Assembly: GCA_965223165.1 (NCBI GenBank)
Contig: CBDCVQ010000020.1
Span: forward strand, 682,001-746,000
Source of the DNA: JABDMH01 sp965223165
GTDB taxonomy: Bacteria > Bacteroidota > Bacteroidia > Chitinophagales > Saprospiraceae
DNA: 64,000 nucleotides
Reading direction: 5' to 3'
Positions 25,975 through 34,462 of this stretch are shown piece by piece. Under the pieces are notes generated by a model. The model ran no database searches. It was not told where the DNA came from and saw nothing but the letters and a program-made list of their open reading frames with translations. Every line of letters begins with the position of its first letter. Positions within the stretch are counted from its first letter, which is position 1. The position numbers and the translations under genes are program-made.

Positions 25975-28623
25975 CTAGTTACTCCGCTCCAACCTGGCCA
26001 GACTCTCTTCCAGCATGAGAATGCGTTTTTCGCCGTCGGCCAGTTTCTGGCGTTCTTTTTCCACGACCGCGGCCGGCGCATTGTTGACGAAGCCCTGGTT
26101 GTCCAGTTTCTTTTTGATGGACTGCACAAAGCCCCGCTGGTACTCCAGATCTTTGAGGGTGGCCAATCGTTCTTCTTCCACGTTGATTTCTTGCGCTAGC
26201 TGCAAATAATACTTGTCCGTAGCGACGACGAAGGCCAGCACATTGGCCTGGACCGGCGGTTGATCGATGATTTCCAGCTCGCTGAGAAACGCAGCCTTCG
26301 TCAGCAAGTCCACTTGACCCTGCGTATCCACGATCCGCTTGGCCTTGTCCGAAGACAGCACCTGCAAAGGCAGCCGCTCCCTGGCTTTCAGACCATTCTT
26401 ATTGCGCATGTCCCTGACCTTGCTGATCACCTCCTTGAGATATTCGAGCTCGTCAATGGTGTTTGGATCAAATGCACTCGGCTCCGGGTACGAGGAGACG
26501 ACACAATCTTTGCCCGCACGATCCTTCACCTGATGCCAGACCTCCTCCGTCACAAAAGGCATGAACGGATGCAGAAGCTGCATCAACTGACTTAGAAATC
26601 CAATCGTCTGCTCGTGGGCAGTGGTGGACAACTGCTCTCCCGATGGAGGCTTGATAAACTCCAGGTACCAACTGCAGAAGTCATTCCAGATGAAGGAGTA
26701 AAGGGTCATTTGAGCGTCCGATAGCCGATAATTATCAAAGTCGGTGGAGACGCTGCCAATGGTGCGCTGCAACTTGGCCTCAAACCAGTCGATCGCAGCT
26801 CGTTCTGCGGCGGTCGCAGGTCCTTCCTTTACATGTTGTGACCACCCCAGCACCAGCCGAGTGGCATTCCAGATCTTGTTGCAAAAGTTGCGGCCTTGCT
26901 CGCACAACTTTTCGTCAAAGAGAAGGTCTCCCCCCGCCGGCGAGCTAGATAGAATCCCAAAACGCACGCCATCGGCGCCAAATCGATCGATCAGCTCCAA
27001 CGCATCTGGCGAGTTGCCCAGGGACTTGCTCATCTTTCGCCGCTGCTGATCGCGTACCATGCCGTGAAAGTAGACATGCTTAAAGGGGCGTTCCCCCTTC
27101 CATTCAAAGCCGCTCATCGCCATGCGAGCTACCCAGAGGAAAATGATGTCCCAGCCGGTCACGAGCACCGAGGTGGGATAGTAATAGTCGATGTCTGCAT
27201 TGCTGTCCATCCCATCAAAAACACTGAAGGGCCACAACCACGAGCTAAACCAGGTATCCAGCACATCCTCGTCCTGTCTGAGATCTTCGAGGCTCAGGCT
27301 GGAGTTGCCTGTTTTTTCCTGAGCCAGTCTTAAGGCCCCTTCGGCGGTCTCGGCAACATACGTCTCGCCAGCATGGTAGTAGGCCGGGATACGGTGACCC
27401 CACCACAGTTGGCGAGAGATACACCAATCACGGATGTTTTCCATCCAGTGCCGGAAGGTGTTTTTTTGCTTTTTGGGAAAGAACTCGATGTGGTCGGACA
27501 TCACCGCCTGCAGGGCGGGTTCGCTCAGCTCATTCATGCGCACGTACCACTGCAAGCTCAAGCGAGGTTCCACCACCGCATTGGTCCGTTCAGATCGGCC
27601 CACGCTGTGTCTGTAGGGCTCCAATTTCTCCAGTTGGCCAGCCTCCTTGAGGTGCGTGACCATCTTCTTACGTGCGGTCATCAGATCATCACCCACGAAG
27701 AACTGGGCAGCCTCACTCATATGTCCGTCATCGGTGAGCACGTCGACCACCTCCAGCTCATGGCGCTTGCCGATGTCGTAGTCATTGGTATCGTGCGCTG
27801 GCGTCACTTTTAGAGCGCCGGTACCAAAGGACGTATCCACGTAGTCATCAAAGATGATGGGGATCTCCCGCTCCACCAGGGGTACGACCACATTTTTCCC
27901 CTGTAGGTGTTGATAACGCTCGTCGTCGGGGTGCACGGCAATGGCAGTGTCTCCCAGGATGGTTTCCGGCCTGGTGGTGGCGACGGTGATAAATTCTCCG
28001 GGCAGGCCGACCACCGGATACTTGACATAGTGCAAATTCGTCTGCTCATCCACATACAGCACTTCCTCGTTGCTCAGGACCGTCTGCGCCTGTGGATCCC
28101 AATTGACCATGCGGTAGTCGCGGTATAATTTACCCTTGTCGTAGAGGTCGACAAACACCCGAATGACCTGCTTGGAGCGGACCTCATCCATCGTAAAGGC
28201 AGTACGATCCCAGTCACACGAAGCCCCTAGGCGCTGCAATTGCTCCAGAATGATGCCCCCATACTTATCCGTCCATTCCCAGGCGTACTCGACAAAACGC
28301 TCACGCCCCACCTCTGCCTTTTTTATTCCCTTCTCTCTAAGCCATCGCACCACCTTTGCCTCGGTCGCAATAGAAGCATGGTCTGTGCCAGGCACCCAGC
28401 AGGCATTTTTTCCGTCTTGACGGGCCTTTCGGATCAGGACATCCTGAATGGTATTGTCCAACATGTGGCCCATGTGCAGTACGCCGGTTACATTGGGAGG
28501 AGGTATCACGATCGAATAGGGCTCCCGCTCATCGGGCACTGACCGAAAGTAGCCCTGCGCTACCCAGTGCTTATACCACTTGTCCTCAATATCTGCCGGC
28601 TGATATCTGCTGCTGATGTCCAT
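25975..28623 (-). CDS. valS: valyl-tRNA synthetase
   Basis: Class Ia synthetase of 882 residues. The HIGH-type motif HMGHMLDN is near 50 (PPPNVTGVLHMGH), KMSKSLGN near 530, with an editing (CP1) domain between, an anticodon-binding domain, and the C-terminal coiled-coil arm (LEEERLATLKDLEYQRGF...) typical of ValRS. The N-terminal YQPADIEDKWYKHW is diagnostic. Confidence 0.97.
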   Translation of the reverse strand: MDISSRYQPADIEDKWYKHWVAQGYFRSVPDEREPYSIVIPPPNVTGVLHMGHMLDNTIQDVLIRKARQDGKNACWVPGTDHASIATEAKVVRWLREKGIKKAEVGRERFVEYAWEWTDKYGGIILEQLQRLGASCDWDRTAFTMDEVRSKQVIRVFVDLYDKGKLYRDYRMVNWDPQAQTVLSNEEVLYVDEQTNLHYVKYPVVGLPGEFITVATTRPETILGDTAIAVHPDDERYQHLQGKNVVVPLVEREIPIIFDDYVDTSFGTGALKVTPAHDTNDYDIGKRHELEVVDVLTDDGHMSEAAQFFVGDDLMTARKKMVTHLKEAGQLEKLEPYRHSVGRSERTNAVVEPRLSLQWYVRMNELSEPALQAVMSDHIEFFPKKQKNTFRHWMENIRDWCISRQLWWGHRIPAYYHAGETYVAETAEGALRLAQEKTGNSSLSLEDLRQDEDVLDTWFSSWLWPFSVFDGMDSNADIDYYYPTSVLVTGWDIIFLWVARMAMSGFEWKGERPFKHVYFHGMVRDQQRRKMSKSLGNSPDALELIDRFGADGVRFGILSSSPAGGDLLFDEKLCEQGRNFCNKIWNATRLVLGWSQHVKEGPATAAERAAIDWFEAKLQRTIGSVSTDFDNYRLSDAQMTLYSFIWNDFCSWYLEFIKPPSGEQLSTTAHEQTIGFLSQLMQLLHPFMPFVTEEVWHQVKDRAGKDCVVSSYPEPSAFDPNTIDELEYLKEVISKVRDMRNKNGLKARERLPLQVLSSDKAKRIVDTQGQVDLLTKAAFLSELEIIDQPPVQANVLAFVVATDKYYLQLAQEINVEEERLATLKDLEYQRGFVQSIKKKLDNQGFVNNAPAAVVEKERQKLADGEKRILMLEESLARLERSN

Positions 28624-28725
28624 AAGTGTCTCTCAGATTGACCAAAAATCGTTGCGGCTGCTAAGATACATACACCAATCCAACCACCCGCCGCATCTGA
28701 AAGGCTAGGAGGCAAAACCTCTGTG

Positions 28726-28733
28726 TATCTTTC
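28726..28733 (+). promoter_or_regulatory. -7-like element of the ECF sigma gene
   Basis: TATCTTTC has one mismatch to TAnnTTTG and lies 17-24 bases before the ATG at 28750. It also overlaps the alternative GTG start at 28723, arguing against that start. Confidence 0.3.
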
Positions 28734-28749
28734 ATCGTTGATACATTGG

Positions 28750-29283
28750 ATGTCCGAACAAGAACTCATTAAGGGCTGCAGGGCCCACAATCGAAAAGCT
28801 CAAAAGCATCTATACGACAAGTATGCACCTGTCTTGTTTGGCATCTGCCGTCGATACGTGCGGCAGCAGGAGGACGCAGAGGATGTGCTTCTGGAGAGTT
28901 TTTACAAGATAATGTCGAGCATTGAGCAGTACCGGGGCAATGGCAGTTTTGAAGGATGGATGAAGCGGATTGCCGTCAACCAGTCCTTGATGTTCTTGCG
29001 CAAGAACCATAATTTTAACATCAACATCGAAAGCATCCAGGTGACGGCCAAGGACGACTTTTCGATCGAGGATGCACTTTTTGCCGGGGACTTGCTCAAG
29101 ATCCTGGATCAGCTACCACCCGGCTACAAGACGGTGTTTAATCTCTATGTGATCGAGGGATACAAGCACCGAGAAATAGCAGAACTACTAGGCATCAGCA
29201 TCAATACGTCCAAGTCGCAATTGATTCAGGCGAAGCGAAAAATGAAACAACTTTTAAAAAAAAATAGACGGGCAGCTTCTTAG
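28750..29283 (+). CDS. RNA polymerase ECF-type sigma-70 factor
   Basis: 177 residues from the chosen ATG (MSEQELIKGC). Region 2 includes LYDKYAPVLFGICRRYV and the -10-recognition helix EDAEDVLLESFYKI; FEGWMKRIAVNQSLMFLRK is region 2.4/linker; region 4 has LPPGYKTVFNLYVIEGYKHREIAELLGIS, the helix-turn-helix for -35 recognition. It is followed three bases later by a small membrane protein, probably its regulator. Confidence 0.93.
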   Translation: MSEQELIKGCRAHNRKAQKHLYDKYAPVLFGICRRYVRQQEDAEDVLLESFYKIMSSIEQYRGNGSFEGWMKRIAVNQSLMFLRKNHNFNINIESIQVTAKDDFSIEDALFAGDLLKILDQLPPGYKTVFNLYVIEGYKHREIAELLGISINTSKSQLIQAKRKMKQLLKKNRRAAS

Positions 29284-29286
29284 GAA

Positions 29287-29661
29287 ATGAGTGGTCAAAA
29301 GCGTAACGATTGGCAAACGGCGGCCAACCATCTACGGGTGGAGCCGTCGCCCAGGGTCTGGCACCGACTGGAAGGCAAACTAGATCAGGACAAAGGCAAG
29401 GTCGAAGTCCAGGTCGTACGCCGCTGGCTCGCCGTGGCAGCTTCGGTGGTCCTCGCCACTGCCGTGGCGTACTGGACTGTCTCGTCCTATCACTACGACC
29501 TGGTCCAGACCGAAGAGTTGCGGCTCGAGACCCCCCAACCCTCTTTCGCGGTGTATACCCAGGTCGGCGATCTCAATGCGCAGTACGCCACGCAGTCATG
29601 GAAGCGAATCAATGAAGGCCCCAGGCACGCGCGCTTGGTACCCCCCAGCACAGAAAATTAG
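29287..29661 (+). CDS. small single-pass membrane protein, possible anti-sigma factor
   Basis: 124 residues: a soluble N-terminus (SGQKRNDWQTAANHLRVEPSPRVWHRLEGKL), one hydrophobic segment at about 45-65 (WLAVAASVVLATAVAYWTV) and an extracytoplasmic tail. The layout and the position directly after an ECF sigma gene suggest an anti-sigma factor. It has no recognisable ZAS (HxxxCxxC) motif, so the function is inferred from context only. Confidence 0.65.
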   Translation: MSGQKRNDWQTAANHLRVEPSPRVWHRLEGKLDQDKGKVEVQVVRRWLAVAASVVLATAVAYWTVSSYHYDLVQTEELRLETPQPSFAVYTQVGDLNAQYATQSWKRINEGPRHARLVPPSTEN

Positions 29662-29829
29662 ACTAGTAGAGTTTCGCATTAAATCTTGTTGTTAATTCTA
29701 ATGTCTTTGGTCCGCATACTTCGTTGCAAAGCCTCGCCATAGCTACGGCTATGCCTGTGTTTCGCGCCTCGTCTGCGAACAAAATCCTATTAGAATTATT
29801 CAACATATCTAATGCGAAACTCTACTAGT
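29662..29829. repeat. 168-base ERIC-like imperfect palindrome
   Basis: The ends are a perfect 20-base inverted repeat: ACTAGTAGAGTTTCGCATTA at 29662-29681 and its complement at 29810-29829. Pairing continues inward imperfectly (TCTTGTTGTTAATTCTAAT against ATTAGAATTATTCAACATAT). The centre has CATAGC-TACG-GCTATG near 29738-29753. The whole element can therefore fold as one long hairpin, like enterobacterial ERIC elements or a palindromic MITE. It starts immediately after the stop codon of the upstream plus-strand gene. Confidence 0.8.
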
Positions 29830-29877
29830 AGAGCTTCGCACTAAATCTTGTTGTTAATTCTAATGCGAAGCTCTACT
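29826..29877. repeat. short derivative of the palindrome (internal deletion)
   Basis: A second, shorter palindrome directly abuts the first. Its left arm is nearly identical to that of the large element (AGTAGAGCTTCGCACTAAAT, then the same TCTTGTTGTTAATTCTAATG). GTAGAGCTTCGCA pairs perfectly with TGCGAAGCTCTAC. The central part is missing. Its right arm contains the stop codon of the minus-strand acyltransferase gene. The pair could act as a bidirectional terminator for the two convergent genes. Confidence 0.75.
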
Positions 29878-31063
29878 TTTCCCTTCTGAAGGGGTGCCGC
29901 TGGGTCCATGCCTCCGCCCGATAAAACCAACCGAAAATCGATGGCAGCATCCGGTTGAGCAAGCCGTTTCGATGTCTTAAGAATCCGAACATTTCTGCTG
30001 GCACCGCCCCGATGGCACTCTTCATCTCCAGGGCAGTCCGAGATAAAATCAGGACACGTTTGTGCTCCGTGATCGCCTGTTGGACCAGATCGAGCATCAT
30101 ATTGAGATAAATGTCCAACGAGACATTCAGCGTGCGATCAAAACCGGTGAAGTGCGCCACTAACTTCCGATCATCCTCCAATGAGGTCATAAATCCGACC
30201 ATCTGACGATCCAGATAATATGCCGTGACCTGAAACTGATCAGGCATATGCGATGAGATGCTAGCGAAGAATCCCTTGGGTACCTGAACGATGTGAAAGT
30301 CGGCATGATCCACTACGGAGGAGAATAAGCGGTGTAGCTCCCCCTTCTGCCGCCTCACCTGATCGACGGACAACCGCTGGGATATCAGCGGTTGACCCCG
30401 TTCGCGGGCTTTTTTGAGGCGCAGTCGATACTTGGAGCGGAGTGCCGCCGTATAGTCATCGTATACCGTCCAACGATCATCGATGACCATCGCCATGGAG
30501 GGCTGTACCTGAAATCGATAGAAGCCTTGAGCAGATAGTGATCGTCCCACCTCCTTATCCAGTGCCGCATCTAGCTCCTTCACAAACATCATGTTAAGCG
30601 ACGGATCCAGCGCTGGCATCTGCTCGAACAACGTATTCCAAAGCGAGGTGAGCATCCGCCCTTTTTCCGCCGAGGTATACGGCCGGACAAAATGAAAGCC
30701 ATGGGGACCGGTCAGCAGAAGGTTGCCACACACGAGCACCTTGAGCGGTAGGCGTCGGGCTAGCCCCTGTCGTAGTCGAGTGGTCCATCGCCGATCGCCT
30801 TCCCGGAGATTCTTAAAACTTTCAAAGATGGAAAATGGATAGATCTGGCAATAGGCTACACCCACCATCTGAGGACCCTCCTTAAGGATGAGATAGCGAA
30901 AGGCCATCTCAGGTATGCTTGCCTCTTCCAGGCCCTCGAGGAAGGCGGTTGACAAAAGAAGCTTGCCCGTGGTCAGGGAGGTCCAGTCAGCCCTGCATGA
31001 TTCTATGGTTGTATACACCTCGGCTGTTCCTCCATCAAATCGGAGCACTTGATGTGAAGTCAC
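29873..31063 (-). CDS. GNAT/FemAB-like acyltransferase family protein
   Basis: 396 residues without signal peptide. The C-terminal half (about 205-370) has features of an acetyltransferase fold of the GNAT/FemAB (BioF2-like) type: YTAALRSKYRLRLKKARERG, then QFQVTAYYLDRQMVGFMTSLEDD and HFTGFDRTLNVSLDIYLNMMLDLV. Such proteins acylate or aminoacylate envelope molecules or small metabolites; the substrate is unknown. The stop codon TAG lies inside the adjacent palindromic repeat, so the last codons may have been altered by its insertion. Confidence 0.65.
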   Translation of the reverse strand: MTSHQVLRFDGGTAEVYTTIESCRADWTSLTTGKLLLSTAFLEGLEEASIPEMAFRYLILKEGPQMVGVAYCQIYPFSIFESFKNLREGDRRWTTRLRQGLARRLPLKVLVCGNLLLTGPHGFHFVRPYTSAEKGRMLTSLWNTLFEQMPALDPSLNMMFVKELDAALDKEVGRSLSAQGFYRFQVQPSMAMVIDDRWTVYDDYTAALRSKYRLRLKKARERGQPLISQRLSVDQVRRQKGELHRLFSSVVDHADFHIVQVPKGFFASISSHMPDQFQVTAYYLDRQMVGFMTSLEDDRKLVAHFTGFDRTLNVSLDIYLNMMLDLVQQAITEHKRVLILSRTALEMKSAIGAVPAEMFGFLRHRNGLLNRMLPSIFGWFYRAEAWTQRHPFRREK

Positions 31064-31080
31064 GAGGTAGTTAACATCAT

Positions 31081-31707
31081 TCAGCCGGCATTGTTGGTCA
31101 CCTCATCCAAGTAATGGGCCGCGGCTTGTTCGTCATCCCAGGCCAATTGGGTAATGCTTCCCTGGCCGTGCCGATTGCGGAGATAATACTCGATGGCAAA
31201 TTTGACCGCATCATATTCGATGATGAAGTCCTGAAACTTGACCGCCGAGATCGTGCTCAGGGCCAGCTCCCCGGGCACCGCGACTAGTACCTGCTGCGAT
31301 TGACCGCCTTCGCGATACGTCAGCAGTCCAAGGGGGGTGATAGGCAGCACGTCGCCCATGTCTACCCGTTTGCCGATGATCCACACGGGGATCTTGCTGA
31401 TGCCCAGCTCGCTCTCGAACGCCACAAACGCCTGGTTGATGGGAGGGGGCAATGCCGACGGCACCGCAGTCTCGACCAGCGTATCAAAAGTCCTTTGCTC
31501 TACATTAAACGCCATGCGTCGATGCTCGCCCAATGGGGTCTCGACCATCGCTTGATAAGAAGCGCCCACCCGTGTAGAAGGAACCTCCCAGCGCTGGTCC
31601 GCGGAGGACGACGGCGCATCGCAGGAGGGCAATAGGGTCATCATGCACGCGAGCAGAAGCAGTAGAGATCGCTCGAAATGGGGATGACTGATGGGTACGC
31701 ATTTCAT
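31081..31707 (-). CDS. degenerate inorganic-pyrophosphatase-like lipoprotein
   Basis: 208 residues from the ATG at 31707; a longer frame would run antisense to the OmpA gene and lose the lipoprotein leader (LLLLLACMMTLLPSC). The C-terminal half resembles Bacteroidota family I pyrophosphatase lipoproteins: VWIIGKRVDMGDVLPITPLG, VLVAVPG, and FQDFIIEYDAVKFAIEYYL. However, the catalytic DxDPxD-type acidic loop expected before VWIIGKR is absent (the region reads ESELGISKIP), and other metal ligands also seem lost. It is probably a non-catalytic homologue. The family call rests on remembered patterns, not a search. It is divergent from ompA. Confidence 0.6.
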   Translation of the reverse strand: MKCVPISHPHFERSLLLLLACMMTLLPSCDAPSSSADQRWEVPSTRVGASYQAMVETPLGEHRRMAFNVEQRTFDTLVETAVPSALPPPINQAFVAFESELGISKIPVWIIGKRVDMGDVLPITPLGLLTYREGGQSQQVLVAVPGELALSTISAVKFQDFIIEYDAVKFAIEYYLRNRHGQGSITQLAWDDEQAAAHYLDEVTNNAG

Positions 31708-31814
31708 GGTACAAAAGCGACAAACTGATGACTTAAAATTATGAATTTTCTTAATGTGTAACGGTGGAAGATGCGGCCAAGGCCATGCCCTGCCCATCTT
31801 GCGAGGCGATTTCT

Positions 31815-31822
31815 TAATTTTG
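31815..31822 (+). promoter_or_regulatory. -7 promoter element of the OmpA lipoprotein gene
   Basis: TAATTTTG, exact TAnnTTTG match, 21-28 bases before the ATG at 31843. It supports that start over a longer frame from 31771, which would begin upstream of the promoter. Confidence 0.45.
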
Positions 31823-31842
31823 GAATGATAATTTATCGCCAT

Positions 31843-32814
31843 ATGAAATGCCGAAGTGTAATCATCCCGATCCTCTGCACCCTGCTCGTCACTGCCTGCG
31901 TGTCCACCAAGAAGTATGATGCGCTGGCCTTCGAAAAGCGTCAGCTGACCAAGGAACGAGAGGATCTCGCCAGCAAAGTAGCCGCCGATGCCGAGATCAT
32001 CAGAGACCTTCGGGCGAAAGAGGCCCAGCTCGTGCAGCGAGAAGCAGAACTCAACCGAACCCGCTCCGAGCTGGAAGGGGTGCAGGCCTCCCACCGCGAC
32101 CTGATGCGCACGTATGACGAGCTGCTCAGCCAGCATGAGGAAGTGCTTGACAATGCCAGCGAAGAAAAGTTGCTCCTCGCCGAGGAGCTGTCTGCCAAGC
32201 AGACCCAACTCGATCAAAAGGAGCGGGAGTTGGGCTTTCTCGAGATGAAACTGAGGTCGCAAGAAGAGAATCTCGTCTCCCTGCAGGAAGACGTGCGAAT
32301 CCGCGAGCGCAAGATGTTGGAACTCACCGAGAAACTACACGCTAAGGATTCCCTGATGTTGGCATTGCAGACGTCGGTGCACGACGCGCTGCGCGGATTT
32401 TCATCCGAAGACCTCACAATCTCTGAGTACAACGGCAAGGTCTATGTGTCGATGAGTCAAAATCTCCTTTTTGCCAAGGGCAGCAATGTGATCGACGCCG
32501 CCGGAAAAGACGCCATCCGAAAGTTGGCCGGGGTGCTCAAGGAGGAGCCGGACATCCGTATCAACGTCGAGGGCCACACCGATACCGACGGAACGGCCTC
32601 CAAAAACTGGGATCTGAGCGTATCGCGCGCCACCGCCGTGGTAAAGACGCTGACCGCCAGCGGCCTGGATCCATATCAAATCACGGCGTCGGGTCGTGCC
32701 TTCTATGAGCCCAAGGCGCCCAACGACACGGAGGAGAACAAAAGCATCAATCGGCGTACGGAGATCATCCTCTCCCCCAATCTGGACGTGCTTTATTCGC
32801 TGATCGAACCTTAG
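31843..32814 (+). CDS. OmpA-family peptidoglycan-binding lipoprotein with long coiled coil
   Basis: 323 residues. Lipobox leader MKCRSVIIPILCTLLVTAC, then a Glu/Leu/Lys-rich coiled coil at about 25-185 (heptad-like AELNRTRSELEGVQ), and a C-terminal OmpA domain at about 205-318 with INVEGHTDTDG, NWDLSVSRATAVVKTL and NRRTEIILSP, which bind meso-diaminopimelate peptidoglycan. It should tether the outer membrane to the wall. Pal- or YiaD-like proteins share the domain; the long coiled coil is the distinctive part. Confidence 0.9.
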   Translation: MKCRSVIIPILCTLLVTACVSTKKYDALAFEKRQLTKEREDLASKVAADAEIIRDLRAKEAQLVQREAELNRTRSELEGVQASHRDLMRTYDELLSQHEEVLDNASEEKLLLAEELSAKQTQLDQKERELGFLEMKLRSQEENLVSLQEDVRIRERKMLELTEKLHAKDSLMLALQTSVHDALRGFSSEDLTISEYNGKVYVSMSQNLLFAKGSNVIDAAGKDAIRKLAGVLKEEPDIRINVEGHTDTDGTASKNWDLSVSRATAVVKTLTASGLDPYQITASGRAFYEPKAPNDTEENKSINRRTEIILSPNLDVLYSLIEP

Positions 32815-32899
32815 AGGCTGTTGAGACACCGAGTCGGATTTGCTTGCCCTTACTTTGGCCCGGTTGGTCCTTGGCACCTTTACAATCGTCTTCAAGTAA

Positions 32900-33610
32900 A
32901 TGGAGGGAATGTTTAGGAGACCACAACTTGGCTTGCCCCGGATATTCGGGCTGATCTTGGTGTCTCTTGGCTGTAAGGCCGGACAGAAGCCGCTGGCCAT
33001 CGAGCCGATCGACCGGCTGGTCAGCCTCGAGAAGACAGGATGCCTAGGCGATTGCCCCGTGTACACCCTGGAAATCTATGACGATGGCACGATCAGGCTG
33101 GAAGCCCGCCGCCACCTCGACCTGTCCGGGGTGCACACCGATAAGTTGTCACCGGAAGAATTGGATCGGACCGTGCAGGCCCTTGACGAGGCTCGCCTCC
33201 CCCAGTTGAACGATCTATACGATAATCGAGTCACCGATGCGCCCTTTACGATCGTCACCTACCGGGGCAAAACCATCCGCTGTCGGGGAGATGCTCCGCC
33301 GCAACTGGGGACAGTCGTGACCACCCTCGAAGGGCTGCTCGACAACAGATCCTGGACAGACGTGGCCGCCAACCAGCGCGAAGTGATTTTGGATCTGCCT
33401 GGTGGGCAGGCCTCTATCGACGTCTTGGTACATCGATACGGTGATTATTCTTTGCAGCTTCAGAGGCGGCTGGGGCCCCGATCCACCTTCTACCTTTTCA
33501 CCCTCACCGTCGAGGAGTCAGACGCCGAAGCCCTCCTGGAGCGCCTGCGTGCCGAAGAAGGAGTCCAAAACGCGCAATGGAATCATCGCCTCCACCGACG
33601 GGATCGATAG
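32900..33610 (+). CDS. DUF6438-like lipoprotein
   Basis: 236 residues. The leader PRIFGLILVSLGC is a lipoprotein signal; an ATG three codons in (32909) is an equally good start. The segment SLEKTGCLGDCPVYTLEIYDDG near 43-64 carries the two-Cys C-x-G-x-C-P-x-Y motif of DUF6438 domains, and YRGKTIRCRGDAP follows. The C-terminal 80 residues are a second, unassigned alpha/beta domain. Function unknown; located in the periplasm by inference. Confidence 0.7.
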   Translation: MEGMFRRPQLGLPRIFGLILVSLGCKAGQKPLAIEPIDRLVSLEKTGCLGDCPVYTLEIYDDGTIRLEARRHLDLSGVHTDKLSPEELDRTVQALDEARLPQLNDLYDNRVTDAPFTIVTYRGKTIRCRGDAPPQLGTVVTTLEGLLDNRSWTDVAANQREVILDLPGGQASIDVLVHRYGDYSLQLQRRLGPRSTFYLFTLTVEESDAEALLERLRAEEGVQNAQWNHRLHRRDR

Positions 33611-33724
33611 CAGGTACAGCACCTTTCGTAGTGCCGCTATCCACGTTGGTATAAGCTAATCTCCGTATCCCGGGAAAAATGACATCTTAGGCATCACCTA
33701 TTTCAACGAAGAGACCTATCTAAC

Positions 33725-34144
33725 ATGAAGTTCCTACCCACACTCGTCCTGCTGCTGGTCGCCACCGTTGCAGGACACACGCAAGAGGCGGATACCTCCT
33801 CCTTCGAGACGTTTGACTACACCCATGAAGATTCAGTGTACGTCATGCAGAAGTACTTCCTCGTGTTTCTCAAGCGAGGTGACTCCCGCTCCCAAGACAA
33901 GGAAGAATCCACCAAGATCCAGCAGGCCCACCTTGCCTATCTGGGCGGCCTATACGAGCAGGGTATCATCTGTATGAACGGCCCCTTTGGCGATGATGGG
34001 GATATTCGAGGCGCCACCGTCTACCGCGTATCCTCCGCTGAAGAGGCCCTACGGCTGGCCAGCAATGATCCCGCCGTCAAGGCAGGACGGCTGACGGTGG
34101 AGGTGCACCCTTGGTGGTTGGCAAGGGGTAGTGGGGTGCGCTGA
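33725..34144 (+). CDS. secreted YciI-like protein
   Basis: 139 residues with signal peptide (MKFLPTLVLLLVATVAGHTQ) followed by a YCII-type dimeric alpha/beta barrel: YFLVFLKRGDSRSQ, HLAYLGGLYEQGIICMNGPFGDDGDIRGATVYRVSSAEEA, ending DPAVKAGRLTVEVHPWW. The His and Asp typical of YciI are present. Its periplasmic form is common in Bacteroidota; substrate unknown. Confidence 0.8.
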   Translation: MKFLPTLVLLLVATVAGHTQEADTSSFETFDYTHEDSVYVMQKYFLVFLKRGDSRSQDKEESTKIQQAHLAYLGGLYEQGIICMNGPFGDDGDIRGATVYRVSSAEEALRLASNDPAVKAGRLTVEVHPWWLARGSGVR

Positions 34145-34213
34145 GTGGATGCTTAGTCTTGGTTTCAGTGATATCATTTGCCCGTATGGGGTAGAACCAG
34201 GAAGTGTGCGTGT

Positions 34214-34462
34214 CTATGACGCGTACAACTCTGCCCTGAGGGTTTCTTTACTTTTTCCCAGATGCTGCGCTATGTCACGAAGTATGCTTGACAAGGTCCC
34301 TACTCGCAGTGGTTTGTGGTCGGGTATTGTGATGTGATGCGTTTCTGTGCCTTCCTTTCGACTGAGTCTAATATGGCTTCCACTCTGACGAGTTTGCTCG
34401 TAGCCATATTTCTTCAACTTCTTTGATAGGTTTCTGCCTGTCTCATTGCGGGGCAACTTCAT
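34214..34462 (-). CDS. hicA: HicA-type mRNA interferase toxin
   Basis: 82 residues with the dsRBD-like HicA fold: LKKYGYEQTRQSGSHIRLSR including the catalytic His of GSH, HHITIPDHKPLRVGTLSSILRDI, as in HicA toxins that cleave mRNA. It overlaps the upstream hicB-like gene by four bases (ATGA), so the antitoxin-first order implies translational coupling. Confidence 0.88.
   Translation of the reverse strand: MKLPRNETGRNLSKKLKKYGYEQTRQSGSHIRLSRKEGTETHHITIPDHKPLRVGTLSSILRDIAQHLGKSKETLRAELYAS

Noticed and set aside
28723..28749. Longer N-terminus of the ECF sigma factor starting at GTG
   Set aside because: The GTG overlaps the -7-like TATCTTTC, and the downstream ATG gives a standard sigma N-terminus.
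31708..32262. Long upstream extension of the pyrophosphatase-like gene
   Set aside because: It runs antisense through the OmpA coiled-coil gene and would hide a clear lipoprotein signal.
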